NCBI GenBank assembly: GCA_902475455.1
Contig: CABRZO010000010.1
Coordinates: 1 to 25,685, forward strand
Direction: 5' to 3'
Source: an uncultured Eubacteriales bacterium
GTDB lineage: Bacteria; Bacillota; Clostridia; Oscillospirales; Oscillospiraceae
DNA length: 25,685 nucleotides
In this document: positions 8,100-14,675 of the stretch, one piece after another
Position numbering within the stretch: position 1 is the first letter of the stretch
Layout: each line of letters starts with the position of its first letter
Translations under genes and position numbers: made by a program
The notes under the pieces: model-generated
The model's input: the letters and a program-made list of their open reading frames with translations, nothing else
What the model was told of the DNA's origin: nothing
The model's database searches: none

Positions 8100-8171
8100 G
8101 GCAAATCAGCTCTTTTCGTTCATGGTATAAGGATAGTTGTGTGAATCTGTTTAAAAAAGAAGGCGATCTCG
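8100..8171. promoter_or_regulatory. Divergent control region between regulator and cupin gene
   Basis: The 72-base gap must carry the promoters for the minus-strand regulator and the plus-strand cupin run. On the plus strand TGGTATAAG at 8123-8131 reads as an extended -10 element (TG, one base, TATAAG), without a convincing -35 box. No GG/GC sigma-54 pair was found on either strand. No obvious operator dyad is visible. Confidence 0.4.
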
Positions 8172-8522
8172 TTGATTCGTAAAAAAGGAAGCTATCGTGT
8201 TGATGTACGGAAACAGATGATGGGAGGGACCGGGGAATTTGTTGTAGAAAATATCCTTTTGCCTGAAGAAATGCGCCAAAAGGGGCGCCTGTTCGCGCGT
8301 GGGTCTCTGGCTCCGGGAAGCAGTGTGGGCTATCATGTACATGACCAAGATATGGAAATCTGCTATTTCCTTTCGGGCTCAGGGCAGGTAACTGACCAGA
8401 ATGGCACTGTTACCATGGTCTCCGCGGGAGATACCAATATTGTGAATGTGGGAGAGGGTCATGAAATTACCAATGTCGGCCATACGGATCTGGTATATAT
8501 CGCGCTGATTTTATTTGCGTAA
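8172..8522 (+). CDS. Small cupin-domain protein
   Basis: This 116-residue protein is a single cupin barrel. The first cupin motif is seen in GSSVGYHVHDQDMEICYFLSG, with two His and a Glu as probable metal ligands. The second motif is in AGDTNIVNVGEGHEITNVG, with one more His. Such small cupins bind sugars, sugar acids or keto acids and may act as isomerases, dehydratases or ligand-binding proteins. Translation starts at TTG 8172, with AGAAGG eight bases before; there is no ATG nearer than residue 16, which would cut into the fold. It is the first gene after the divergent control region, with 42 bases to the next gene, so it belongs to the inducible run. The exact reaction cannot be told. Confidence 0.83.
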   Translation: MIRKKGSYRVDVRKQMMGGTGEFVVENILLPEEMRQKGRLFARGSLAPGSSVGYHVHDQDMEICYFLSGSGQVTDQNGTVTMVSAGDTNIVNVGEGHEITNVGHTDLVYIALILFA

Positions 8523-8564
8523 AAAAGAGAGAATGGACAAAGCAACCAAAGGAGGAAACGTCAG

Positions 8565-9320
8565 ATGAGTCAAATGCCTTTAAGTCATGCGGAGCTGCTT
8601 GAACTGCGGCGTTGGAATACACCTACCATCTATAATGGATGGGAGGCGGTCACACATAGAGAGCGGCTCGAGGTTGTGATGAGCAATGGAGCGGTTCAGG
8701 ATTATGCGCCCCAGTGCGGCCCTATGGTGGGGTACGCGGTCACCGTGGAGTACATCTGCAGTGATGCGAAAATCAAGGAGGAACATCCTGACGCATACAT
8801 CAAGCTGTATGAGTATCTGAGCAGCATTCGCGGTCCCAAGGTGATTATAGCCAAGGATCTGGATGCCCCTAACAGTGTGGGCTCCATTTTCGGAGAGGTA
8901 ACCGCCAATGCCTATCACTCGCTGGGATGTGTGGGTGGCATTACTAATGGCTATGTTCGGGATGTGGATGAAGGAGCATATGCGGGCTTCAAAATGATGG
9001 CCAGCCGCCTGGGAGTGGGACATGCCTATTCCTGCCCCCTGCGCTTTGGAACGGAAGTGGAGATTTATGGAGCAAAAGTGAAGCCCGGAATGCTGATTCA
9101 CGCGGACAAATACGGTTTCATCGCAATTCCGCCGGAAGATACCCGTGATTTGCTGGAAGGGGCGCGGTTTATGGACACCAATGAGTGTAGAACCACCATT
9201 CCCGCTGGGCGCGATACGGTGGGGTTAAGACCTGAAGAGGTGGTGGCACAGCTGAAACGGGCCAATGAAGCCTTTGCCTGTAATGCACAGCAATTTCGCA
9301 ACCGCATTTTAAATAAGTGA
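8565..9320 (+). CDS. RraA-like / HMG-aldolase-fold protein
   Basis: The protein has 251 residues and belongs to the RraA-like family, which includes 4-hydroxy-4-methyl-2-oxoglutarate aldolase with oxaloacetate decarboxylase activity, and is often mislabelled as a menaquinone methyltransferase. The hallmark is visible: Glu in FGEVTAN, exactly 20 residues, then Arg-Asp in NGYVRDVDE, which matches the aldolase metal and carboxylate site more than true RraA, where Asp of RD is lost. GGIT just before it is the usual glycine-rich strand. ATG at 8565 has GGAGG nine bases upstream. Inside a run with a tetronate kinase and an OtnC-type aldolase, a retro-aldol, decarboxylase or isomerase step on a sugar acid is likely. 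A role as RNase E inhibitor is very unlikely. Confidence 0.82.
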   Translation: MSQMPLSHAELLELRRWNTPTIYNGWEAVTHRERLEVVMSNGAVQDYAPQCGPMVGYAVTVEYICSDAKIKEEHPDAYIKLYEYLSSIRGPKVIIAKDLDAPNSVGSIFGEVTANAYHSLGCVGGITNGYVRDVDEGAYAGFKMMASRLGVGHAYSCPLRFGTEVEIYGAKVKPGMLIHADKYGFIAIPPEDTRDLLEGARFMDTNECRTTIPAGRDTVGLRPEEVVAQLKRANEAFACNAQQFRNRILNK

Positions 9321-9339
9321 CTTTTCAATATCCATATGT

Positions 9340-9371
9340 GCCGCCTCGGTGAATCATCCAGCCGGGGCGGC
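9340..9371 (+). other. Intercistronic hairpin
   Basis: GCCGCCTCGG at 9340-9349 pairs with CCGGGGCGGC at 9362-9371 with one wobble and a 12-base loop. No T-run follows, so it is not a standard terminator. It sits between the RraA-like gene and the kinase gene and could modulate mRNA stability or partial termination. Confidence 0.4.
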
Positions 9372-9393
9372 GTAGTGTCAGAAGGAGGGGCAT

Positions 9394-10617
9394 ATGCCGA
9401 TATTAGGGTGTATAGCAGATGATTTTACCGGAGCGGGCGATATGGCGTCCTTTTTGGCCAAGGGGGGAATGCGGACGATCCTGTATAATGGCGTGCCCCA
9501 AAGTGACGAGCCCCAGGAAGAGGCCGATGCGCTGGTCATTGCGCTGAAGACCCGCACCCAACAAACACAGGCAGCGGTAGAAGTATCGTTGCGGGCGCTG
9601 GAATATCTGCGGGAAAGAGGGTGCACCCATTTCTACATTAAATATTGTTCTACATTTGATTCTACGCCGGAAGGGAACATTGGCCCTATCTGCGATGCGG
9701 CCATGGAGGCGCTGCAGGTCCGATATACGCTGTTGTGTCCGGCCCTTCCAGTCAATGGAAGGACTGTGCGGGATGGAAAAATCTATGTGAATGGTGTGCC
9801 GCTGCACAAAAGCCCTATGAAAGACCATCCGCTTACCCCAATGTGGGACTGCGATCTGAAAAAACTGATGGAGCCCCAAAGCAAATATCCGGTTTATCGG
9901 ATTAATTTGGCTGGGGAAGCGGAGCGCTGTACAGACGAGCACTTTTATTTGGTGCCTGATTGTGAAAATGAGGCTGACCTGAAAGCCATCGTTGATGGCT
10001 TTGGAGGTGAGATTCTGCTGACCGGCGGCAGCGGCCTGGCGGTGGAGCTGGCCCGTCGGTGGATGGCGGGACGGGAAGCGGGAACAGAAACGTTGACGTG
10101 TGCTGCCACAGGAAATGCGTTGCTATTGGCAGGAAGCTGCAGCCAGGCAACCCGAGGGCAGATCGACCGGTATCGAAACAGCGGGGGGACTTGCATCCGG
10201 CTGAGTCCGGATATGATTATGGATCCCAACTGGAATGTGGCTGAATTCTGGAACGACATCCGACAGCAGCTGAGGCAGCGCTGCGTTTTGGTTTATACCA
10301 GTGACACACCGGAGCAAGTGAAACAGGCGCAGCGGAGATGGGGAGATATATCAGAACTGCTGGAGAATGCGCTGGCCTCTCTGGCGGAGTTGGCCAGGGG
10401 TGATGGGATCAATAAATTGATCATTGCCGGAGGAGAGACCAGCGGCGCAGTAACCAGGCGGTTGGGAATGCAGCGCTTTTATATTGGCCAGAGCGTGGCG
10501 CCTGGTGTCCCGGTGATGGTGCCCCTGGAAGCCAAAGAACTCCGGTTGATCCTGAAATCAGGAAATTTCGGACAGCCTGATTTCTTTGAACGGGCCATTC
10601 GGCAATTATCTCAATAA
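9394..10617 (+). CDS. Four-carbon acid-sugar kinase (DUF1537, OtnK/DtnK type)
   Basis: This 407-residue protein is a full-length member of the four-carbon acid-sugar kinase family, which phosphorylates 3-oxo-tetronates or threonate/erythronate at O4. The family motifs are easy to see: GCIADDFTGAGD at the N-terminus, KYCSTFDSTPEGNIGP, LPVNGRTV with HPLTPM after it, and in the C-terminal nucleotide-binding half TGGSGLA, LLAGSCSQAT and AGGETSGAVTRRLG. The ATG at 9394 follows AAGGAGGGG. The next gene, an OtnC-type aldolase, begins 18 bases after the stop. By family knowledge the OtnK-OtnC pair converts 3-oxo-tetronate to its 4-phosphate and then to dihydroxyacetone phosphate plus CO2. Which stereoisomer is used here cannot be seen. 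Confidence 0.93.
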   Translation: MPILGCIADDFTGAGDMASFLAKGGMRTILYNGVPQSDEPQEEADALVIALKTRTQQTQAAVEVSLRALEYLRERGCTHFYIKYCSTFDSTPEGNIGPICDAAMEALQVRYTLLCPALPVNGRTVRDGKIYVNGVPLHKSPMKDHPLTPMWDCDLKKLMEPQSKYPVYRINLAGEAERCTDEHFYLVPDCENEADLKAIVDGFGGEILLTGGSGLAVELARRWMAGREAGTETLTCAATGNALLLAGSCSQATRGQIDRYRNSGGTCIRLSPDMIMDPNWNVAEFWNDIRQQLRQRCVLVYTSDTPEQVKQAQRRWGDISELLENALASLAELARGDGINKLIIAGGETSGAVTRRLGMQRFYIGQSVAPGVPVMVPLEAKELRLILKSGNFGQPDFFERAIRQLSQ

Positions 10618-10635
10618 AAAGGCAGAGGGAAGATT

Positions 10636-11217
10636 ATGGGCGAACGCACAGATGTATTGGAGCGGGCGGTTTGGGTCGCCCGCACACTGTACCAGTCTGG
10701 CCGTGTGACTGGAAACACAGGCAATATCAGTGTCAGAGATGGCAACATGATTTATGTCAGTGCCTCGGGCAGCACATTCGCTGCCCTGTCCAGAGAAGGA
10801 TTTTGTGCCATGGACTTGGAGGGAAACCCGGTGGGAGGGCCAAAGCCCAGCAAGGAATGGCCCCTTCATCTGTCTGTTTATCGTGCCATGCCTCAGGTTG
10901 GGGCGGTGATCCACACACACAGTATCTACTGTGTGTTGTGGAGCTGTCTGGAGCATGGGGATGAAGCAGACTGTATACCGGACCATACGCCATATCTGCG
11001 TATGAAGCTTGGCAAAGTGGGGGTAATTCCCTATGCGGCCCCCGGCAGCCCTGAACTATTCCAGGCATTTGAAGAACGCCTGCCCCACAGCGATGGCTGG
11101 TTGTTAAAGCGCCATGGTGTAGTCGTTCCGGGCCGGGATGTGATGGATGCGTTTTATGGCCTGGAGGAATTGGAGGAGAGCGCCCATATTGCCTGGGAGT
11201 TGTCGAAAAAAGTGTAG
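10636..11217 (+). CDS. Class II aldolase, OtnC-like 3-oxo-tetronate 4-phosphate decarboxylase
   Basis: The protein has 193 residues and the class II aldolase/adducin fold, related to fuculose-phosphate aldolase. The phosphate and substrate loops are visible in GNTGNISVRDG and SASGSTFAAL. Glu74 in KPSKEWPLHL is the catalytic acid/base, and the zinc ligands are His93 and His95 in IHTHS and His160 in KRHGVVV. Coupling with the DUF1537 kinase gene 18 bases upstream is the standard OtnK-OtnC arrangement, which gives the functional assignment; a plain sugar-phosphate aldolase is the alternative. The protein is somewhat short for the family, but the motifs are complete. AGAGGGAAG precedes ATG 10636. 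It is the last gene of the sugar-acid region and is followed by a strong terminator. Confidence 0.9.
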   Translation: MGERTDVLERAVWVARTLYQSGRVTGNTGNISVRDGNMIYVSASGSTFAALSREGFCAMDLEGNPVGGPKPSKEWPLHLSVYRAMPQVGAVIHTHSIYCVLWSCLEHGDEADCIPDHTPYLRMKLGKVGVIPYAAPGSPELFQAFEERLPHSDGWLLKRHGVVVPGRDVMDAFYGLEELEESAHIAWELSKKV

Positions 11218-11248
11218 CATGTTTTATGGCTGGTTACAACCGCAACAG

Positions 11249-11285
11249 AGAAACCGCTTTCTACTGAAAGCGGTTTCTTATTTTA
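11249..11285 (+). terminator. Intrinsic terminator of the sugar-acid run
   Basis: A perfect 13-base-pair stem, 11249-11261 against 11266-11278, has a four-base loop (TACT) and is followed by TTATTTT. It closes the run about 30 bases after the aldolase stop and marks the boundary to the housekeeping genes. Confidence 0.9.
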
Positions 11286-11345
11286 ATAAAAACAGAAGAA
11301 ATTGTTAATTTGTGTCATCAGAGTCCTTTCGCACCTGGTGAGGAG

Positions 11346-11374
11346 TGGACTTTATACCGGAAATGTGGTAGAAT
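11346..11374 (+). promoter_or_regulatory. Candidate sigma-70-type promoter for tmk run
   Basis: TGGACT at 11346-11351 and TAGAAT at 11369-11374 are separated by exactly 17 bases. The predicted leader to the ATG at 11423 is about 40 bases. A second -10-like TATACT at 11381 has no -35 partner. Confidence 0.55.
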
Positions 11375-11422
11375 TCCACTTATACTTGGGAGTCCTATGG
11401 ATTTAAGGGAGAAATTCTAGCT

Positions 11423-12088
11423 ATGCCGGGAAAACTGATCGTGTTGGAGGGAACGGACGGCTGCGGCAAGTCCACCCAGTTTGCCCGGCTGTGCCGGCAT
11501 CTGGAGGAGCGGGGCGTCGCATTCCAGTGCCTGAAATTTCCCCAGTATGAGGAGGAGTCCTCCGCCCTGATTCGTATGTATCTGGGAGGTCAGTTCGGCT
11601 CACACCCCGGGGATGTCAACGGCTACGCTGCCTCCGCCTTCTATGCGGTGGACCGCTATGCCTCCTATAAAAAGGTGTGGGGCCAGTGGTATGAGTCGGG
11701 CGGTGTGGTACTGGCGGACCGCTACACCACCTCCAATGCCATCCACCAGGCCTCCAAGGTGCCGCCGGAGGAGCGGGAGGCGTTCTTCCGTTGGCTCTAT
11801 GATTTTGAGTATGAAAAACTGGGGTTGCCCCAGCCGGACCGGGTATTTTACCTGGATGTGCCCACGGAGGCCACGGTGGGCCTGCTGCGCTCCCGGGAGG
11901 AGCAGACCCACACCCAGGCGGACATCCATGAGCAGGACACCGCCTATCTGCGCACCTGTCGGGAGAGCGGAGCCCAGGCGGCCCAAGTGCTGGGCTGGAC
12001 CCGGGTGGAATGTGTCCGGGACGGGGCAATGCGCTCCATTGAGGATATCCACGGGGAGATCTGGAGCCAGGTCGAGCCCCTGCTGTGA
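11423..12088 (+). CDS. tmk: Thymidylate kinase (dTMP kinase)
   Basis: This 221-residue nucleoside monophosphate kinase has the P-loop EGTDGCGKST near residues 9-18 and the DRY motif in VVLADRYTTSNAIHQ, which binds the dTMP phosphate. A lid region around EEQTHTQADIHE carries acidic residues where many Tmk proteins carry basic ones. The enzyme makes dTDP from dTMP for DNA synthesis and is cytosolic. AAGGGAG stands 11 bases before ATG 11423, somewhat far but the only fitting site. It opens a run in which the DJ-1 gene follows after 12 bases. The lid and insert after the P-loop (KFPQYEEESS) match the Tmk-like proteins of Clostridia, so a related deoxynucleoside kinase is a minor alternative. Confidence 0.9.
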   Translation: MPGKLIVLEGTDGCGKSTQFARLCRHLEERGVAFQCLKFPQYEEESSALIRMYLGGQFGSHPGDVNGYAASAFYAVDRYASYKKVWGQWYESGGVVLADRYTTSNAIHQASKVPPEEREAFFRWLYDFEYEKLGLPQPDRVFYLDVPTEATVGLLRSREEQTHTQADIHEQDTAYLRTCRESGAQAAQVLGWTRVECVRDGAMRSIEDIHGEIWSQVEPLL

Positions 12089-12100
12089 GGAGGAACTGCA

Positions 12101-12649
12101 ATGAAGGTTTGTGTTTTGCTGGCGGACGGTTTTGAAGAGTCCGAGGCTGTGGTCCCGGTGGATCTGCTGCGCCGGGGCGGAGTGGAAGTGACCCTGGCTG
12201 GGGTGGAACAGCGGCAGGTGACCAGCAGCCACAGCATTGTGGTGCAGGCGGATTGTCTGCTGTCCCAGGTGGACCTGGAGCAGATGGACATGGTGTTTGT
12301 TCCCGGAGGTCTGGGGGGCGTCAACCGTCTGCTGGCGGATGCCGGAGTCCGGGACTTTTTGGGCCGGGCCGCGGCGGCGGACAAGTATCTGGCGGCCATC
12401 TGCGCCGGCCCCACGGTGCTCAGTCGGCTGGGCCTGATCGATGGCAAACGGGCCGTCTGCTATCCCGGATGTGAGGAGTGGCTGCCCCCTGCCGTCCATG
12501 TGGCGGACCAGCGGGTGGTTCGGGACGGCAAGCTGCTCACCGGCGAGGCCGCCGGCAGCGCTTTTGACCTGGGCCTTCTGATGCTGGAGGTGCTGAAGGG
12601 AAAGCAAGTCTCCGACGAGGTGCGCCACAGCGTTTACTATCATGGATGA
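12101..12649 (+). CDS. DJ-1/PfpI family protein
   Basis: The 182-residue protein shows the DJ-1/ThiJ/PfpI fold. Glu15 in GFEESEA and the nucleophile Cys101 in AAICAGPTVL form the family's reactive pair, and VFVPGGLGG precedes the nucleophile elbow. The length is that of the short DJ-1 subfamily. Family members act as glyoxalase III or deglycase-type enzymes or as redox-sensitive chaperones; which of these applies cannot be told. It starts 12 bases after tmk, with AGGAGG before the ATG, and its stop overlaps the start of the cyclo-ligase by eight bases, so translation of the two is probably coupled. Confidence 0.9.
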   Translation: MKVCVLLADGFEESEAVVPVDLLRRGGVEVTLAGVEQRQVTSSHSIVVQADCLLSQVDLEQMDMVFVPGGLGGVNRLLADAGVRDFLGRAAAADKYLAAICAGPTVLSRLGLIDGKRAVCYPGCEEWLPPAVHVADQRVVRDGKLLTGEAAGSAFDLGLLMLEVLKGKQVSDEVRHSVYYHG

Positions 12650-13196
12650 CAAGGCCGCCTTCCGGGCGGAACTCCGCCGGAGGGAACAGGCTATTTCGCA
12701 GCCCCAGCGGCTGGCCAGCGATGCGTTGCTGCGGCAGCGGTTTTTGGACTATGTCCGGTGTTCGGCGGCGGAGACCATTCTGCTGTTTGCCGGTATGGGG
12801 CTGGAGGTGGACACCCGGCCGCTGCTGGAGGCGCTGGAAGGCCAGGGAAAACAGGTTTGTCTGCCCCGATGCCTGCCCGGCGGGGCCATGGAGGCCCGGC
12901 GATACGACGCCGGCCGTCTGATCCGGCACCGCTACGGTATGCTGGAGCCGGACACCGGCTGCCCGGTGGTGGGCAAGTCAGAACTGGATCTGATTTTGGT
13001 GCCCGCCCTCTGCTATGACCGGCGCTGCTTCCGGCTGGGCCGGGGCGGCGGATTTTATGACCGCTATCTGGCGGATTATTCCGGTTTGACCTTGGGTTTG
13101 TGCCGGGAAGCGCTGCTCTGTGACCAGGTTCCGGTGGATCCCTGGGACCGGAGTGTTCATGTGGTATTGACGGAACGGGAGCAATTTGGAAGATAA
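12642..13196 (+). CDS. 5-formyltetrahydrofolate cyclo-ligase
   Basis: The protein of 184 residues converts 5-formyl-THF to 5,10-methenyl-THF with ATP, returning a stored folate form to one-carbon metabolism. The diagnostic segments are YGMLEPD near residues 98-104, the strand LDLILVPALCYD, and the glycine-rich nucleotide loop RLGRGGGFYDRYL at 131-143. The basic N-terminus (FRAELRRREQA) is also usual. ATG 12642 lies inside the end of the DJ-1 gene (eight-base overlap). No separate ribosome site is needed if translation is coupled, although GAGG occurs upstream. The gene is followed by an A/T-rich gap with a promoter candidate, so the run may end here. Confidence 0.93.
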   Translation: MDDKAAFRAELRRREQAISQPQRLASDALLRQRFLDYVRCSAAETILLFAGMGLEVDTRPLLEALEGQGKQVCLPRCLPGGAMEARRYDAGRLIRHRYGMLEPDTGCPVVGKSELDLILVPALCYDRRCFRLGRGGGFYDRYLADYSGLTLGLCREALLCDQVPVDPWDRSVHVVLTEREQFGR

Positions 13197-13197
13197 C

Positions 13198-13226
13198 TTT
13201 GTTTTCGTGCCGTTATATGATATATA
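13198..13226 (+). promoter_or_regulatory. Candidate promoter upstream of mltG
   Basis: In an A/T-rich gap, TTTGTT at 13198-13203 and TATATA at 13221-13226 are 17 bases apart; shifting the -35 by one base gives TTGTTT with 16. It would produce a leader of about 70 bases containing the hairpin at 13238-13263. Confidence 0.4.
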
Positions 13227-13231
13227 CAAAT

Positions 13232-13263
13232 AAAAAAGTCCCGGACCGGTTGTGTGCCGGGAC
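13232..13263 (-). terminator. GC hairpin with T-run on the minus strand
   Basis: GTCCCGG at 13238-13244 pairs with CCGGGAC at 13257-13263. On the plus strand the hairpin is preceded by TAAAAAA and not followed by T, so as an intrinsic terminator it would work only for minus-strand transcription. No minus-strand gene is present here. It may block antisense transcripts or be a structure in the mltG leader. Confidence 0.4.
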
Positions 13264-13301
13264 ACCGTAACACGGAAACCCCCAAGACAGGAGTGATGGA
13301 T

Positions 13302-14675
13302 ATGTCGCGACCCTACGATCCCAACGACGATTTCGACATGGACGATTTCAACATTGAGGACTTTACTAGCCGGGTCAATTTCGACGGAGAGGACGAACCC
13401 ACAGCATTTGAGGACTACCAGGAGGAGCCCTCCGGAGATACCGGAGAATATACCCCCGTGGGGAGGGAAGAGCCGATGCACCCGGTACGCAAGCACCAGA
13501 GAAAAAGTCAGCCCAGAGGAATGCGAGCCCTGCGGGGCGTGCTGATTGCACTGATCTACATTCTGGTCATCACCTTTGCGGGCTATCTGCTGGCCACCTT
13601 TGGCTGGCGCTGGGCCAACGATCTGTTGGCTTTGAATAAGCAGGAGATCACCGCCAGTGTCACCCTGTCGGATGACATGTTCACCGAGAAAGAGGTCACT
13701 GACGATGAGGGTAATACCAAGACCGTCTATCAGGCGGACATGAGACAGATCTCCGAGGTGCTGAAGGAGAACGGGCTGATCGAATACAAATGGCTGTTCA
13801 ATCTTTTCGCCACCTTTACCCACAAGAATACCAGCATGTCCCCGGGCACCTATGAGCTGAGCACCAATATGGATTACAGCGCCCTGCTGCGCAATATGGG
13901 ATCCAGTTCCTCTGCTCGGGTTACGGTGGAGATCATGATTCCCGAGGGTTACACTGTGGAGCAGATTATCAGCCTGCTGGCGGAGCAGGGAGTGGCCACC
14001 GAGTCCGAGTTGAAGGACGCCGCCGCCAACTATGACTTTGACTATGATTTCCTGGATGAGACCACCCTGGGTGAGGCCAACCGGCTGGAGGGCTACCTCT
14101 TCCCGGACACCTATGAGTTCTATAAGGACAGCGACGCCGCCACGGTGCTGAGCCGCATGCTCTCCAACTTCCAGAACCGGGTGTTTGACCCGGAGCAGGT
14201 GGATCAGAACCTGATTGCCCAGGCCCAGGAGAACGGCTATTCGCTGCGGGATATCCTCACCATCGCCTCCATCATTGAAAAGGAGACCGACGGCAAGGAC
14301 CAGACCAGTATTTCCTCCGTCATCTATAACCGCCTCAATGAGGGTGGCGGCACCAATGGCTATCTGCAGATGGATTCCACCATCTACTATATCACCGGCG
14401 ATTTCTCCACCGCCCTGACGGCAGAGGATCTGGCCATTGACAGCCCCTATAACACCTATGTCTATAAGGGCCTGCCCGCCGGTCCCATCGCCTGCCCGGG
14501 TCTGGTGGCCATCAATGCGGCGCTGAATCCCGACGACACCGACTATTACTATTTCTATCTGGGCGACGACGGCACCACCCACTTCTTCGCCGATTATGAT
14601 GAGTTCCTGGCTTTCCGGGACTCCCAGACCGGCGAGATCCAGACAGATGAAGGAGTCAGCGATGTTGAGGGCTGA
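13302..14675 (+). CDS. mltG: Endolytic peptidoglycan transglycosylase MltG (YceG-like)
   Basis: The 457-residue protein is a membrane-anchored lytic transglycosylase that cuts nascent glycan strands. Residues 1 to about 76 form an acidic, Asp/Glu-rich cytosolic tail, followed by a basic stretch and one transmembrane helix at about 79-101. The extracellular part carries a LysM-like segment (PEGYTVEQIISLLAEQG) and the YceG domain, with LEGYLFPDTYEF, the catalytic Glu326 in ASIIEKE, LQMDSTIYY and the YVYKGLPAGPIACPG strand. The start at 13302 is chosen because AGGAG lies eight bases before; the ATG at 13296 is only two bases from it. The U32 gene overlaps its end by 14 bases, the same order as yrrL with the trhP genes in Bacillus. 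The long acidic tail is larger than in Escherichia coli MltG. Confidence 0.94.
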   Translation: MSRPYDPNDDFDMDDFNIEDFTSRVNFDGEDEPTAFEDYQEEPSGDTGEYTPVGREEPMHPVRKHQRKSQPRGMRALRGVLIALIYILVITFAGYLLATFGWRWANDLLALNKQEITASVTLSDDMFTEKEVTDDEGNTKTVYQADMRQISEVLKENGLIEYKWLFNLFATFTHKNTSMSPGTYELSTNMDYSALLRNMGSSSSARVTVEIMIPEGYTVEQIISLLAEQGVATESELKDAAANYDFDYDFLDETTLGEANRLEGYLFPDTYEFYKDSDAATVLSRMLSNFQNRVFDPEQVDQNLIAQAQENGYSLRDILTIASIIEKETDGKDQTSISSVIYNRLNEGGGTNGYLQMDSTIYYITGDFSTALTAEDLAIDSPYNTYVYKGLPAGPIACPGLVAINAALNPDDTDYYYFYLGDDGTTHFFADYDEFLAFRDSQTGEIQTDEGVSDVEG

